Shown in pieces: positions 1-7,937 of a stretch of DNA of 46,064 bases. Origin of the DNA: Bacteroidota bacterium (GTDB lineage Bacteria > Bacteroidota > Bacteroidia > Bacteroidales > VadinHA17); contig DRFJ01000011.1 of assembly GCA_011050615.1 (NCBI GenBank), positions 1 through 46,064 on the forward strand, written 5' to 3'. The notes beneath the pieces were generated by a model. It worked only from the letters and a program-made list of their open reading frames with translations, made no database searches and had not been told where the DNA came from. The position numbers and the translations under genes were made by a program. The first letter of the stretch is position 1. Each line of letters opens with the position of its first letter.

Positions 1-11
1 AATTAGCCAGG

Positions 12-215
12 CCATTGCCACCTATCCTAAGCTATATTAACATAATGCAATTCATTATAGGTAATGGATTGACGTACACGCAATCGAAATTTGCTTTAAC
101 ATAATATCTGCCGATATGGTCCTGGCAGCCCATATCTGATATTATATTAACCCGCCAGCTGGCGGGTCGCAAATTTCGGTCTTATCAATAATTATAGCCC
201 TTTTGCCTATAATTA
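12..215. repeat. Cluster of nested inverted repeats (three stem-loops plus a perfect GC palindrome)
   Basis: Three consecutive hairpins are visible. Arm 12-25 pairs with 57-67 (11 bp with a 3-nt bulge). Arm 85-94 pairs perfectly with 169-178, and inside it 97-108 pairs with 138-149 (11 of 12) and 113-119 pairs with 130-136 (7 of 7). Arm 189-197 pairs perfectly with 207-215. A perfect 16-bp palindrome, CCCGCCAGCTGGCGGG, sits at 151-166 on one side of the large stem, like a later insertion. No coding frame crosses the block. It could be a MITE-like element, a structured RNA, or the downstream end of something left of the window; the sequence alone does not decide. Confidence 0.6.
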
Positions 216-715
216 GTCATTATATTAAATAGCCGCTCCCCCACCCTAAATCTCGCAATATCTCCTTTTGCTATAATAATTTACAAAAGCACCTATTGCT
301 CAATTGCCAATTCTCCCTTATTCTCGTTTTTCTTCTCTCCTCCCCGCCCGGTGAAATAAGATTTGATCAACTTTTCTCTTCATGCCTGTTACGAAGCCTG
401 TTCTTCAGGAAAATACATAATAGAAAGATACGATTTGGAATTATTTCACGGGGCCGACTTTTTTGCCCTCCCTCACAAGAGTATTTGCAAATTCGTCCCT
501 CAGTTTGCAATACACTTGTTATGCTCTCCTCAATAGCTTGTATAACAGAATATTAACAATTATTTTCTATAAATATATTGTATAACATATAAAATCGATG
601 TCACTAAACATGGTTTTATGACATGTATAAGTGAGTATCTATGTTAAGTGTTCAAAAAAATGAACTAATATTTCAAATGCTTTTAAGGCAGCCGATAAAA
701 ACAGCCTGAACCAAA
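216..715. other. AT-rich non-coding stretch
   Basis: No supported gene is seen. The only open frame of note (296-556, plus strand, 86 codons) is Leu/Ser/Phe-rich without a recognisable domain and is judged spurious. The stretch lies downstream of the leftward operon ending at 716. No clear GC-rich hairpin followed by a T-run was found for that operon. Confidence 0.5.
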
Positions 716-1492
716 CTATGCATTTTCACCTTCAAGCCATTGCTTAAACGCGCCTGACCTGCTTTTACTTACCAGTACAATCTGATCACTTTCAGGCTTG
801 AGTGACAGCTTTAATTTCCTCTGAAAGTATTGAGCGGCTGACTGAACTGATTTACGCGATACTATAAACTGCCGGTTTGCCCTGAAAAAATCCACAGGAT
901 TCAGCTGTGCCTGTAACTTATCCAATGACTGATCCAACTCATATTTCCGGCCTTCAATTGTAACACAATAGACTTTTTCGCTTTCAAGGAAGAAATATGC
1001 AATAAGTTCTACGGGAACAGGTACTATCCTGTCGCGAACATATACCAGGAAATTTCTTTTATATTCCTTTTTCTGTAAATTGCGGAACTGTTTGATGACC
1101 TCGGTATATAATTGTTTATCAGCTGTATAAATGCGACTGAAATACTTTTTATACCTGTTAAGTGCCTTCTCCAGGTCTTCACTGTTTACAGGTTTCAAAA
1201 GATAGTCCACACTATTAACTTTAAATGCCTTTAATGCATAGGAATCATACGCTGTTGTGAAAATAACAGGGAAATCAATACTGGTTTTTTCGAATATCTC
1301 AAAGCAGCTGCCATCTGCCAGATGGATATCGAAGAATCCAAGATCCGGGGCCGGATTATTTTTGAGCCATTCCAGGGTTTCTTCAACTGATTCAAGTACT
1401 CCCAGTATTTCTGCTTCCGGTTCGGTTTCAACCAGTATATCCATAAGGTTCCTGGCTACGGCTGCTTCGTCTTCAACTATTATTACCTTCAT
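716..1492 (-). CDS. LytTR-family response regulator
   Basis: This is a 258-residue two-component response regulator. The receiver domain (about 1-120) has the acidic pocket at E7/D8/E9, the phosphoacceptor D55 (FFDIHLADG) and the conserved K100 (DYLLKP). A LytTR DNA-binding domain follows at about 145-250 (VRDRIVPVPVELIAYFFLE, then FFRANRQFIVS). Its first 20 bases overlap the end of the upstream kinase gene, which indicates translational coupling and a cognate pair. By family it would bind DNA as a dimer and regulate a few targets, possibly the GLPGLI/receptor genes of its own operon. That target is an inference; no LytTR direct repeats were identified. Confidence 0.93.
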   Translation of the reverse strand: MKVIIVEDEAAVARNLMDILVETEPEAEILGVLESVEETLEWLKNNPAPDLGFFDIHLADGSCFEIFEKTSIDFPVIFTTAYDSYALKAFKVNSVDYLLKPVNSEDLEKALNRYKKYFSRIYTADKQLYTEVIKQFRNLQKKEYKRNFLVYVRDRIVPVPVELIAYFFLESEKVYCVTIEGRKYELDQSLDKLQAQLNPVDFFRANRQFIVSRKSVQSAAQYFQRKLKLSLKPESDQIVLVSKSRSGAFKQWLEGENA

Positions 1493-2591
1493 CTTCTATA
1501 AGCGGCAAATATACCCTGAATTTACCTTTTTTCTTTGTAATGACAATATCTTCACCTGCCAGGAGCCGGTATCGGTCCGACAGGTTCTTAAGGCCTATTC
1601 CGGGAGTGTCCTCCGGTAGTTTCTCCCTGAGGTCATTCTCCAGGCAGATCATACCTTCCTCAATAAATACACGTATTAATAAAGGGCTCTCCCGGGTAAT
1701 AATATTATGACGTATGGCATTCTCTGCGAGTAACTGCAATGACATCGGTGGAATATAATAATCATGGGCCGATTTTCCAACCTCATTTTTAAAAACCAGC
1801 TTATCTCCGTATCGCTCCTGTAAAAGAAATACGTAGGCATCAAGAAAATCCAGCTCCTCTCCCACTGTCACCAGGTCTTTTTTAAGCGATAGAGTATAAC
1901 GATATGTCTGTGACATCCTGTCAATGAACGTCAGGGCATCGTCCTTCATTGAATTACGGACGATTGTACTCAGTGTACTCAGGGTATTAAAGAAAAAATG
2001 AGGGCTTATCTGCTCTTTTAAGGCACTCAACTCCGCCCTTGACTTCTCCTCCGCAAGGCGGATATTCTCAGCCTGGGCTTGCTGCATCTTTTGGATAATG
2101 ATAAGCAGGTTAGCTACAAGGATAGCCAGGAGAAAAACCGAAATGTTGATCACCAGGTAATTCTGGATATCAAACTTTATTTCCTTGTTCCACTGAACTT
2201 CCAGGGGTGCGAAATAGGCTGAATGGAACCATTTCCCCGGGGGGATAATAATAAAGAACAGAATAATGTTGCACAGAATGATGAATGGTGTTTTGAATCC
2301 CCTGAACTTAATATAGTTAGTGATCTTCTTCAACCAGGAATAATTAAAAAAGGCTACCAGTACAAAGACCACAAATTCAATAATAAGGTTAAAGAAAGAG
2401 TACTTTATCCTGTCGCCAAAGCGGCCGTTAAGTATTTCTGTTAATCCTCCTGCAATCCTCCCGGAATCTTTCATCTGTTGGATTCCATCATATATACCTA
2501 TGATTGTCCTAACATTAAAAAGGACTGACACCAGCAGACCCGCAAAAAGTATAAGCAGAAATATGTTTCGTTTGCCAGAATTCATTGTCAA
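1473..2591 (-). CDS. LytS-type sensor histidine kinase (His_kinase family)
   Basis: This is a 372-residue membrane kinase. Four hydrophobic segments (about 9-28, 66-84, 102-118, 145-167) form the sensor half with no recognisable extracellular domain. A short coiled coil (about 168-192) leads to the phosphoacceptor motif LKEQISPHFFFNTL with H198. The HATPase part shows the N-box (LLAENAIRHN) and a G-box (DTPGIGLKNLSDRYRLL), so it appears intact. The gene ends inside the response regulator gene and starts 6 bases after the receptor gene stop, so it is co-transcribed with the receptor and GLPGLI genes. Translation could begin at residue 1 or Met3. The signal sensed is unknown. Confidence 0.92.
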   Translation of the reverse strand: MTMNSGKRNIFLLILFAGLLVSVLFNVRTIIGIYDGIQQMKDSGRIAGGLTEILNGRFGDRIKYSFFNLIIEFVVFVLVAFFNYSWLKKITNYIKFRGFKTPFIILCNIILFFIIIPPGKWFHSAYFAPLEVQWNKEIKFDIQNYLVINISVFLLAILVANLLIIIQKMQQAQAENIRLAEEKSRAELSALKEQISPHFFFNTLSTLSTIVRNSMKDDALTFIDRMSQTYRYTLSLKKDLVTVGEELDFLDAYVFLLQERYGDKLVFKNEVGKSAHDYYIPPMSLQLLAENAIRHNIITRESPLLIRVFIEEGMICLENDLREKLPEDTPGIGLKNLSDRYRLLAGEDIVITKKKGKFRVYLPLIEDEGNNS

Positions 2592-2597
2592 TATTAA

Positions 2598-5240
2598 TTA
2601 TCGTTGACCTTTACCGCCTGTGAGTCGATAGCTGAAAGATAGTAAAATATATCTTCCCAGGGTGTTGCTGTTGATCTGCATAATGTAGTTAACATCACTT
2701 ACCTGCTGAAATCCCTTGTTATTATCCAGCAGGTTGATAGCCCTGAGCGATAACACACCACGGTCTCCTTTCAGGAAGTAATAGTTGATCTCTGCATCTA
2801 AAGAGGGTATGCTCAGGTTCTCATTCAGGTTTTTTGAGTTATAGTTTGTGAGCCTGCCGGTAAGGTTGACATTCCATGTTTCGGAAGGCATTATATGAAG
2901 GTCGGCATAATACACAGTATTGAAGTATTGATTGTTCAGTTCATCCTGTACCGAGTACCTGGTATCGGTATAGGAAACCGAGGCTCCCAGCCTGGCATCG
3001 AAATACTCCTTTTTGTGGTTTTCTATATTGAAGTCAACACCATGGGTCAGGGAATTAAGCTCATTCTCATTGTCATTCACGATGTTTATTCCTTTATGCC
3101 AGTTTTCATTCAGCCGTAGATTGACTTTGATACCCAAACGGCGCACCGGGGTGGAAAAATTCATGTACCCGTTGGCCGTATAATCCCAGTCTACATTCAC
3201 CGGCCGGTTAATTTTCACCAGGTCATCGGTAATGGTCTGCTCCCAGCTGATCTTGTTTTGCGTATACGTCCCGCTGGCCCTGAAGAACACAGAGGTAAAC
3301 GAGAACTGGTCGAAGATGGAGAGCTCGGTGTAAACATTATGCCTATATTCCGGGATCAGGTTGCTGTTACCCTGAGTGAGCATAAGGGGATTTAATGTAC
3401 TGAAAACAGGGAGAAGCTGACCGGCAGTGGGCACGTTAATACTGCTGCTGTACCGGGCAGTCAGTCTTCTGCCCGTACGGATATTCCACATATAATAGAC
3501 TGAAGGGAAAAGGTGGAAAAAAGTTTCCCTGCCGTCCGACACGTCGCCGAGTTCTGTCCCGTACTGGTTCCATGCGGTCCGCACTCCCAGGTGCAATTGG
3601 GAACTCATGGTTCCCCTCTTGAGGGTCAGCCCCGGAATAATGTAGGTATGTTCCCGGAGACAGTCCGGACTCAGTGAGTCGATCACCATTCGGGCAGGAT
3701 ACAGATCACCCTGCTGCTGATCAATACCCTGGTCATGCATCCCTATGCTGACATCTGTATTCAGGAACCACCTGCTGGTGATCCGTTGTACAAAAGATGG
3801 ATTGAAGCTGAAGGAATAATTATCTGTGTTACGGTCGATGAACTGGCTTACGATGTTGGTGGAAGAAGGATTGAATAACTCTGTAGTATTTTGTATTTCT
3901 ATGTTTTCCTCCTGATGATTCAGGCTAAACTTTGCCTCTGTCTTGAACTGGGTATTGCCTTCATTCAGGCGGGTCATATATGACAGGTTGACTGAGCCTG
4001 CCAACCTATCCTCCACTTTTATTTCCTCACTCAGGAGCCGGTTTACCTCTTCTCTGGCAGTAAAAGTGTTGATGGTGCTTATCCTGTCCAGGTCATTATT
4101 GAATATATCCATGTTCCCCCTGACAATAAGGTTATGTTTTGGATTGAAACGATGATGGGCCCCGAAGTCTATGGAATGCGGGCGGTTGTTGGTCACGCGA
4201 TCTGTAGCCACCGACTGTTGATAGCTGCCTGCATCGGAGAAATATTCTCCTTCGGAAGTCTGCTGCAGAAAATTTCTCGTGGCCGAACCCAGGTAGCTGA
4301 TGTAATATTTGTTAAACTCGGTGGGGTTGTACGAAAAGTTCAACCCTGCTGCCCCGGTACGGTTTTCTCCCTCCACCCTATTTCCGAACTTCCCCATTCC
4401 CTGGGCAGCAAAACCGAATTCATTAACGTTGTTATACATCCCCAGGCCTGCCATCTGGATGTTTGAGGTAAAACGGTAAAGCCGTCCTTCAGCCTTTATC
4501 CTCTCGTTGGTACCAAGACCTGCCTTGAAATTCCCGAAATAGCCTGCTCTGGCATCTTTCTTAAGTTCGAGGTTTATTGTTCTGTCACGTACCCCGTCGT
4601 CGATTCCCATGAATTCGGCCTCATACGACTTTTTATCGAGTACTGCAACGTTCTCGACCGATCTGGCGGGAAGGTTTTTTGTAGCCACTTTGGCATCTCG
4701 GCCAAAAAACTCCTTGCCGTCAACCAGTACTTTTGTTACTTCCTCTCCCAGGGCTTTAATATTCCCGGATACATCCACCTCAATGCCCGGGATCTTTTTA
4801 AGGAGATCCTCCACCACAGCATCCGGTTTGGTTTTAAAGGCATCAGCCTTAAAGACGACAGTATCGCTTCTGAACCTGATGGGTACATATTCAGCCACTA
4901 CAGATACTTCACCTATACTTTCCTCTTTAAGTATGATCTGACCGAATTCGGTTCCTTTTTCTGAAGGGATTGTTATTTTCTCATACAGAGATTTTGCCCC
5001 CACATAGGATACCTGCATTATATATTCTCCATCACAAACAGATACTACCCTGAATTCCCCTTTTGAATTGGTAACACCAAAGTATTTCATAGTTGAATCA
5101 GCCGGGCTGAGAAGTATTACTGTCGCATTGATTAATGGCTCATTGGCTGGATCGGTCACTGTTCCGTTGATAGTGGTTTGACCAAATCCGACCGTGGATA
5201 AAGCAAATAGCAGTACCGGGTATAATAATATTCTTTTTAT
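2598..5240 (-). CDS. TonB-dependent-receptor-like outer-membrane protein, apparent ATA start
   Basis: The N-terminus has a carboxypeptidase-regulatory-like beta-sandwich (INGTVTDPANEPL... GEFRV), then a plug-like domain (DTVVFKADAFKT, VEDLLKKIPGIEVD, KVLVDGKEFFGRD). A long beta-barrel follows, ending in the aromatic-containing strand ILLSFSYRLTGG. The first standard start is a GTG at 5159, but that would cut into the first strand of the regulatory domain. In frame upstream is a complete signal peptide (KRILLYPVLLFALSTVGFGQ) preceded by ATA at 5240-5238, with a stop four codons further upstream. The true start is therefore probably the ATA, or an ATG lost by mutation. It lies between two GLPGLI genes and a two-component pair; receptors of this type commonly neighbour GLPGLI proteins. 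Substrate unknown. Confidence 0.85.
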   Translation of the reverse strand: MKRILLYPVLLFALSTVGFGQTTINGTVTDPANEPLINATVILLSPADSTMKYFGVTNSKGEFRVVSVCDGEYIMQVSYVGAKSLYEKITIPSEKGTEFGQIILKEESIGEVSVVAEYVPIRFRSDTVVFKADAFKTKPDAVVEDLLKKIPGIEVDVSGNIKALGEEVTKVLVDGKEFFGRDAKVATKNLPARSVENVAVLDKKSYEAEFMGIDDGVRDRTINLELKKDARAGYFGNFKAGLGTNERIKAEGRLYRFTSNIQMAGLGMYNNVNEFGFAAQGMGKFGNRVEGENRTGAAGLNFSYNPTEFNKYYISYLGSATRNFLQQTSEGEYFSDAGSYQQSVATDRVTNNRPHSIDFGAHHRFNPKHNLIVRGNMDIFNNDLDRISTINTFTAREEVNRLLSEEIKVEDRLAGSVNLSYMTRLNEGNTQFKTEAKFSLNHQEENIEIQNTTELFNPSSTNIVSQFIDRNTDNYSFSFNPSFVQRITSRWFLNTDVSIGMHDQGIDQQQGDLYPARMVIDSLSPDCLREHTYIIPGLTLKRGTMSSQLHLGVRTAWNQYGTELGDVSDGRETFFHLFPSVYYMWNIRTGRRLTARYSSSINVPTAGQLLPVFSTLNPLMLTQGNSNLIPEYRHNVYTELSIFDQFSFTSVFFRASGTYTQNKISWEQTITDDLVKINRPVNVDWDYTANGYMNFSTPVRRLGIKVNLRLNENWHKGINIVNDNENELNSLTHGVDFNIENHKKEYFDARLGASVSYTDTRYSVQDELNNQYFNTVYYADLHIMPSETWNVNLTGRLTNYNSKNLNENLSIPSLDAEINYYFLKGDRGVLSLRAINLLDNNKGFQQVSDVNYIMQINSNTLGRYILLSFSYRLTGGKGQR

Positions 5241-5259
5241 GGCTTTTTCTTTTTACAGT

Positions 5260-6066
5260 TTAATTATTGCTATCCCTCCTGCTGGTTCCCTCTTTACCCT
5301 GGTCTTCTTTAAACTCTTTCACCTTCTGTGCCAGTAGTTTATCAAACTCTTTCCGGCTCATTTTTTTCCCTTCTGAGGGTTTTTGTATCAATTCTTCAGC
5401 AGGAGTTTCCAACTCTACTGAGGTAGCCAGGAAAGTGTTCCTGCCGTCTATTTCAACGGCCAGAATGGCCCCGGGAAGACCCCGGTAGTTTTCCGGTCCT
5501 ATAGAATAAGGGAGCTCAGTGGTATACCATGCAACTATCGTCTTTTCGTCCTTCTGCAAGCTGGCGTTCATGCATACATATCCCAGTATCTTCTTTTGTT
5601 CGGTGCCCGGTTTCCAGCCCGGATTTTCCAGTTTCTGCTCTACCCTGAACCGGCGGGTCATCAACTCCACCAGGTCTGTTCTGCTTTCCTTCTCGAAGTT
5701 AATGTACGATTCAATAATAGATGGTACCGGCGGCTTCTGTACACTCATGCGCAGCAGCAAGCCCTGGGTCAGCCGGCTCGGGGGCTCTCCGGGCCACTGC
5801 GGGTCTGTTGCAAAGAGGGATTCATCCTTAGTGAAGTACAATACTTTACCTTTCATCCCGGATGCGGGCTGGTCTGCCAGCATTTGTTTCATACGTGGAT
5901 TATTACCTGTTTGATAGGAATCCCAGTTATAGTATTTCACATGTTCGTAGCGGATGATCCCACCGTTGATATTCTTTACGCTGGTGCCTTCCTGGGCGTT
6001 AAGCCCGTTGCTGGCAAATAACAATACAGCAAGGCTTAAGACTGACACTAAACAATGTTTTATCAT
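5260..6066 (-). CDS. GLPGLI family secreted protein (copy 2 in the operon)
   Basis: The 268-residue product from ATG 6066 starts with a clean signal peptide (MIKHCLVSVLSLAVLLFASN, then GLNAQ). An in-frame extension upstream exists but would overlap the previous gene and bury the signal peptide, so the 6066 start was chosen, 10 bases after the upstream stop. The family motif appears as YRGLPGAILAVEIDG, with ILGYVCMNASL upstream of it and a Lys/Glu-rich tail. The family (Porph_ging/GLPGLI) is exported and often sits beside outer-membrane receptors; its biochemical role is unknown. It is clearly paralogous to the neighbouring gene at 6077-6913, indicating tandem duplication followed by divergence. 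Confidence 0.88.
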   Translation of the reverse strand: MIKHCLVSVLSLAVLLFASNGLNAQEGTSVKNINGGIIRYEHVKYYNWDSYQTGNNPRMKQMLADQPASGMKGKVLYFTKDESLFATDPQWPGEPPSRLTQGLLLRMSVQKPPVPSIIESYINFEKESRTDLVELMTRRFRVEQKLENPGWKPGTEQKKILGYVCMNASLQKDEKTIVAWYTTELPYSIGPENYRGLPGAILAVEIDGRNTFLATSVELETPAEELIQKPSEGKKMSRKEFDKLLAQKVKEFKEDQGKEGTSRRDSNN

Positions 6067-6076
6067 ATTTATGGTT

Positions 6077-6913
6077 TTAGAATTTATTTTTCTTTTTGTA
6101 TTTAGCATTATTGCTTTCTTCCATTTCCTTATTTCTCCTGTACTCCTCCCTTTTCTCAACCAGGAGCCTCCTGAAAGCACCCTGTTTCATCTTTCTTCCA
6201 TTATCAGGTTTGTCAAAGAGTTCTTCATCAGGCTGTGTCAGATCCGCAGAAGTGGCCATAAAAATGTTTTTACCTTCCACTTCCACGGCCAGGATCAAAC
6301 CGGGCAATCCGTAATGTTCCTCCGGACCCAGGGGAATGGGAATGGCAGGCGCAAACCATGCTTTCACTTCCTTTTTTCCTACGGTACGGGTTGCACTCAT
6401 ACAGTTATATCCAATTATTTTGACTTGTTCTGTTCCTGGTTTCCATTCGTAATTTTGCATATCCGATTCTACCAGGAAGAGTCGGGTCATAAGTTCTTTT
6501 TGTTCCAGAACTGTTCCTTTTTCGCGATCAATATAGACTTTATATGTTTTGGGAGTCGGAAACGACATGTACGGGAGTTTTTCGAGCATGACACGCATTT
6601 CTTCGCTCAGCTGCCCGTTTTCAGCATCCGGATCATCAGTAAACAATGCATGTTTCTCATTAAAGTATAATATCTTATTTATTTTTCTTCCTTTAGGCAT
6701 CCCTGCAAGCCATTCCTGTATCCACTGATCAGCAGACTCTTCGTATTCAGAAAGACCGAAGGCATCAAATTTCTCGTATTTTACAATACCCCTGCCAGGT
6801 TCAATATCTGAAACGGGTTCCTGGGCAAACATGCAAGTTGAAAGAAGAAATAATGCTTTAACTGTAATGATTCGGATACTTGACATTGTGTACATAGCAG
6901 GTCTTATTATCAA
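6077..6913 (-). CDS. GLPGLI family secreted protein (copy 1, first gene of the operon)
   Basis: The 278-residue product carries the namesake motif (HYGLPGLILAVEVEG) and the preceding IIGYNCMSATR block. Signal peptide: SSIRIITVKALFLLSTCMFAQ. The start may be residue 1, Met7 or Met10; Met10 gives the most typical signal peptide. The C-terminus is charged (RRLLVEKREEYRRNKEMEE). It is the promoter-proximal gene of the five-gene leftward operon. A TAGTTTTG box on the minus strand (6935-6928) fits the Bacteroidota -7 element, but no good -33 TTG was found at the right spacing. Function unknown; the pairing with a receptor suggests a role in binding or maturing something at the cell surface, which is inference. 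Confidence 0.88.
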   Translation of the reverse strand: MIIRPAMYTMSSIRIITVKALFLLSTCMFAQEPVSDIEPGRGIVKYEKFDAFGLSEYEESADQWIQEWLAGMPKGRKINKILYFNEKHALFTDDPDAENGQLSEEMRVMLEKLPYMSFPTPKTYKVYIDREKGTVLEQKELMTRLFLVESDMQNYEWKPGTEQVKIIGYNCMSATRTVGKKEVKAWFAPAIPIPLGPEEHYGLPGLILAVEVEGKNIFMATSADLTQPDEELFDKPDNGRKMKQGAFRRLLVEKREEYRRNKEMEESNNAKYKKKNKF

Positions 6914-7266
6914 TGATATTGGATAAACAAAACTAGACCTGAAAACCTATACATGCCAGCTTTCATACTGTGAAGCGGACAAAATTAGCCGTGAAGTGTC
7001 AGCTTTACATAGAACTAAATTTTTGGATCAATAATATGATTCAATGCACATTTGGCTTCATTCATCGCCAAATGAGCATTTCTTTTTCTGCTTATAGTAG
7101 TGGTTTCTTCTGCCTTCCCTCCTATTTTCAATCTGCCATTAAGCAGAAAAGTGCCAACAGATAATTTATAGCCATTAACCCTAAGAAGCTATTTAACACT
7201 GGACCTACCCCTTAAATCCGGACGCTGAGTTAAGCCGGGCTCATGTAAATACCGTCGTCCTATCCT
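6914..7266. other. Intergenic region without a supported gene
   Basis: This gap separates the leftward GLPGLI operon from a thioesterase remnant. It should contain the operon promoter near 6914-6960. The frame 6970-7164 has no domain signature and is not called. Confidence 0.45.
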
Positions 7267-7465
7267 GTTAAATGACAAGGTGATATGCGAAATGAGTTTC
7301 AGCCTGTCAAGTCTCCTGAGGATAAATGTAAAATATCTTTTTAAAGACGCTGAGGCCAATATCCTTTATGCAGAGGGGAACACAACACTGGTAATGGTAA
7401 ACAGGAAGACTGACAAACCTGTGCGAATACCCGATGAACTGATGAGCAGACTTGTCAGTAATTAA
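7267..7465 (+). pseudogene. C-terminal remnant of an acyl-CoA thioesterase (4HBT/YbgC-like)
   Basis: About 65 codons resemble the C-terminal half of hotdog-fold thioesterases: a KVICEMSFSLSS strand, then RINVKYLFKD, YAEGNTTLVMVNRKTDKPVRIP and a final helix. The N-terminal part of the family (about 130 residues in full), with the catalytic Asp region and the long helix, is missing, and nothing upstream in frame restores it. The nearest ATG is at 7280 and the similarity begins slightly before it, so this is read as a truncated gene rather than a small protein. Confidence 0.6.
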
Positions 7466-7554
7466 TGAATAAATACTGGTACCAAGTCAATATCATCTTG
7501 GTGTTTAGATTTATAGACGCCGGAGAAGATTCCGGGAGCTGTTTTCACTAAATA

Positions 7555-7758
7555 CTAATCAAAAACCTCGAAGGTTATTTTTGCATTAACCCTGTATTCC
7601 ACAACCTTATTATCTTTAACCACGGCCATCTGTTCCTGGACATACACTGATTTTATTCCCTTGACCGTTTTTGAAGATGTTTTAACTGCATTTCTGACAG
7701 CATCTTCCCAGCTTTCTTCGGAAGAAGCCAATACTTCAATAACTTTTAATACTGACAT
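7555..7758 (-). CDS. Dodecin family flavin-binding protein
   Basis: The 67-residue protein matches the dodecin family over its full length: MSVLKVIEVLASSEESWEDA (strand then helix), TVKGIKSVYVQEQMAVV and the last strand YRVNAKITFEVFD. Dodecins assemble into hollow dodecamers that store or buffer flavins, and the family length is 65-75 residues. The gene stands alone, divergent from the M14 peptidase, in a 179-base shared upstream region. Confidence 0.93.
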   Translation of the reverse strand: MSVLKVIEVLASSEESWEDAVRNAVKTSSKTVKGIKSVYVQEQMAVVKDNKVVEYRVNAKITFEVFD

Positions 7759-7937
7759 AATTTTGTTTTTTTGGAGTGATTAATGATTCCTGCCCTGAGG
7801 CATCTATGGCCAAGATAAGAAATTCCAGCCATATGGTAGTGTTTAATAACATTAATTTTATGTTTTATTAACAGACCAAATGAGAGTATATATCCGTATT
7901 TTTTTACATTTAAACTTTTTACCAAATTCTTGAAATA

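Noticed and set aside
151-166. Perfect palindrome as a replication origin or site-specific recombination site
   Set aside because: No DnaA boxes, dif-like sequence or recombinase gene accompany it.
296-556. 86-codon plus-strand open frame
   Set aside because: No domain, no signal of coding bias and biased towards Leu/Ser/Phe; it lies in an AT-rich intergenic stretch.
6970-7164. 64-codon plus-strand open frame
   Set aside because: No recognisable motif, and no neighbour or start context supports it.
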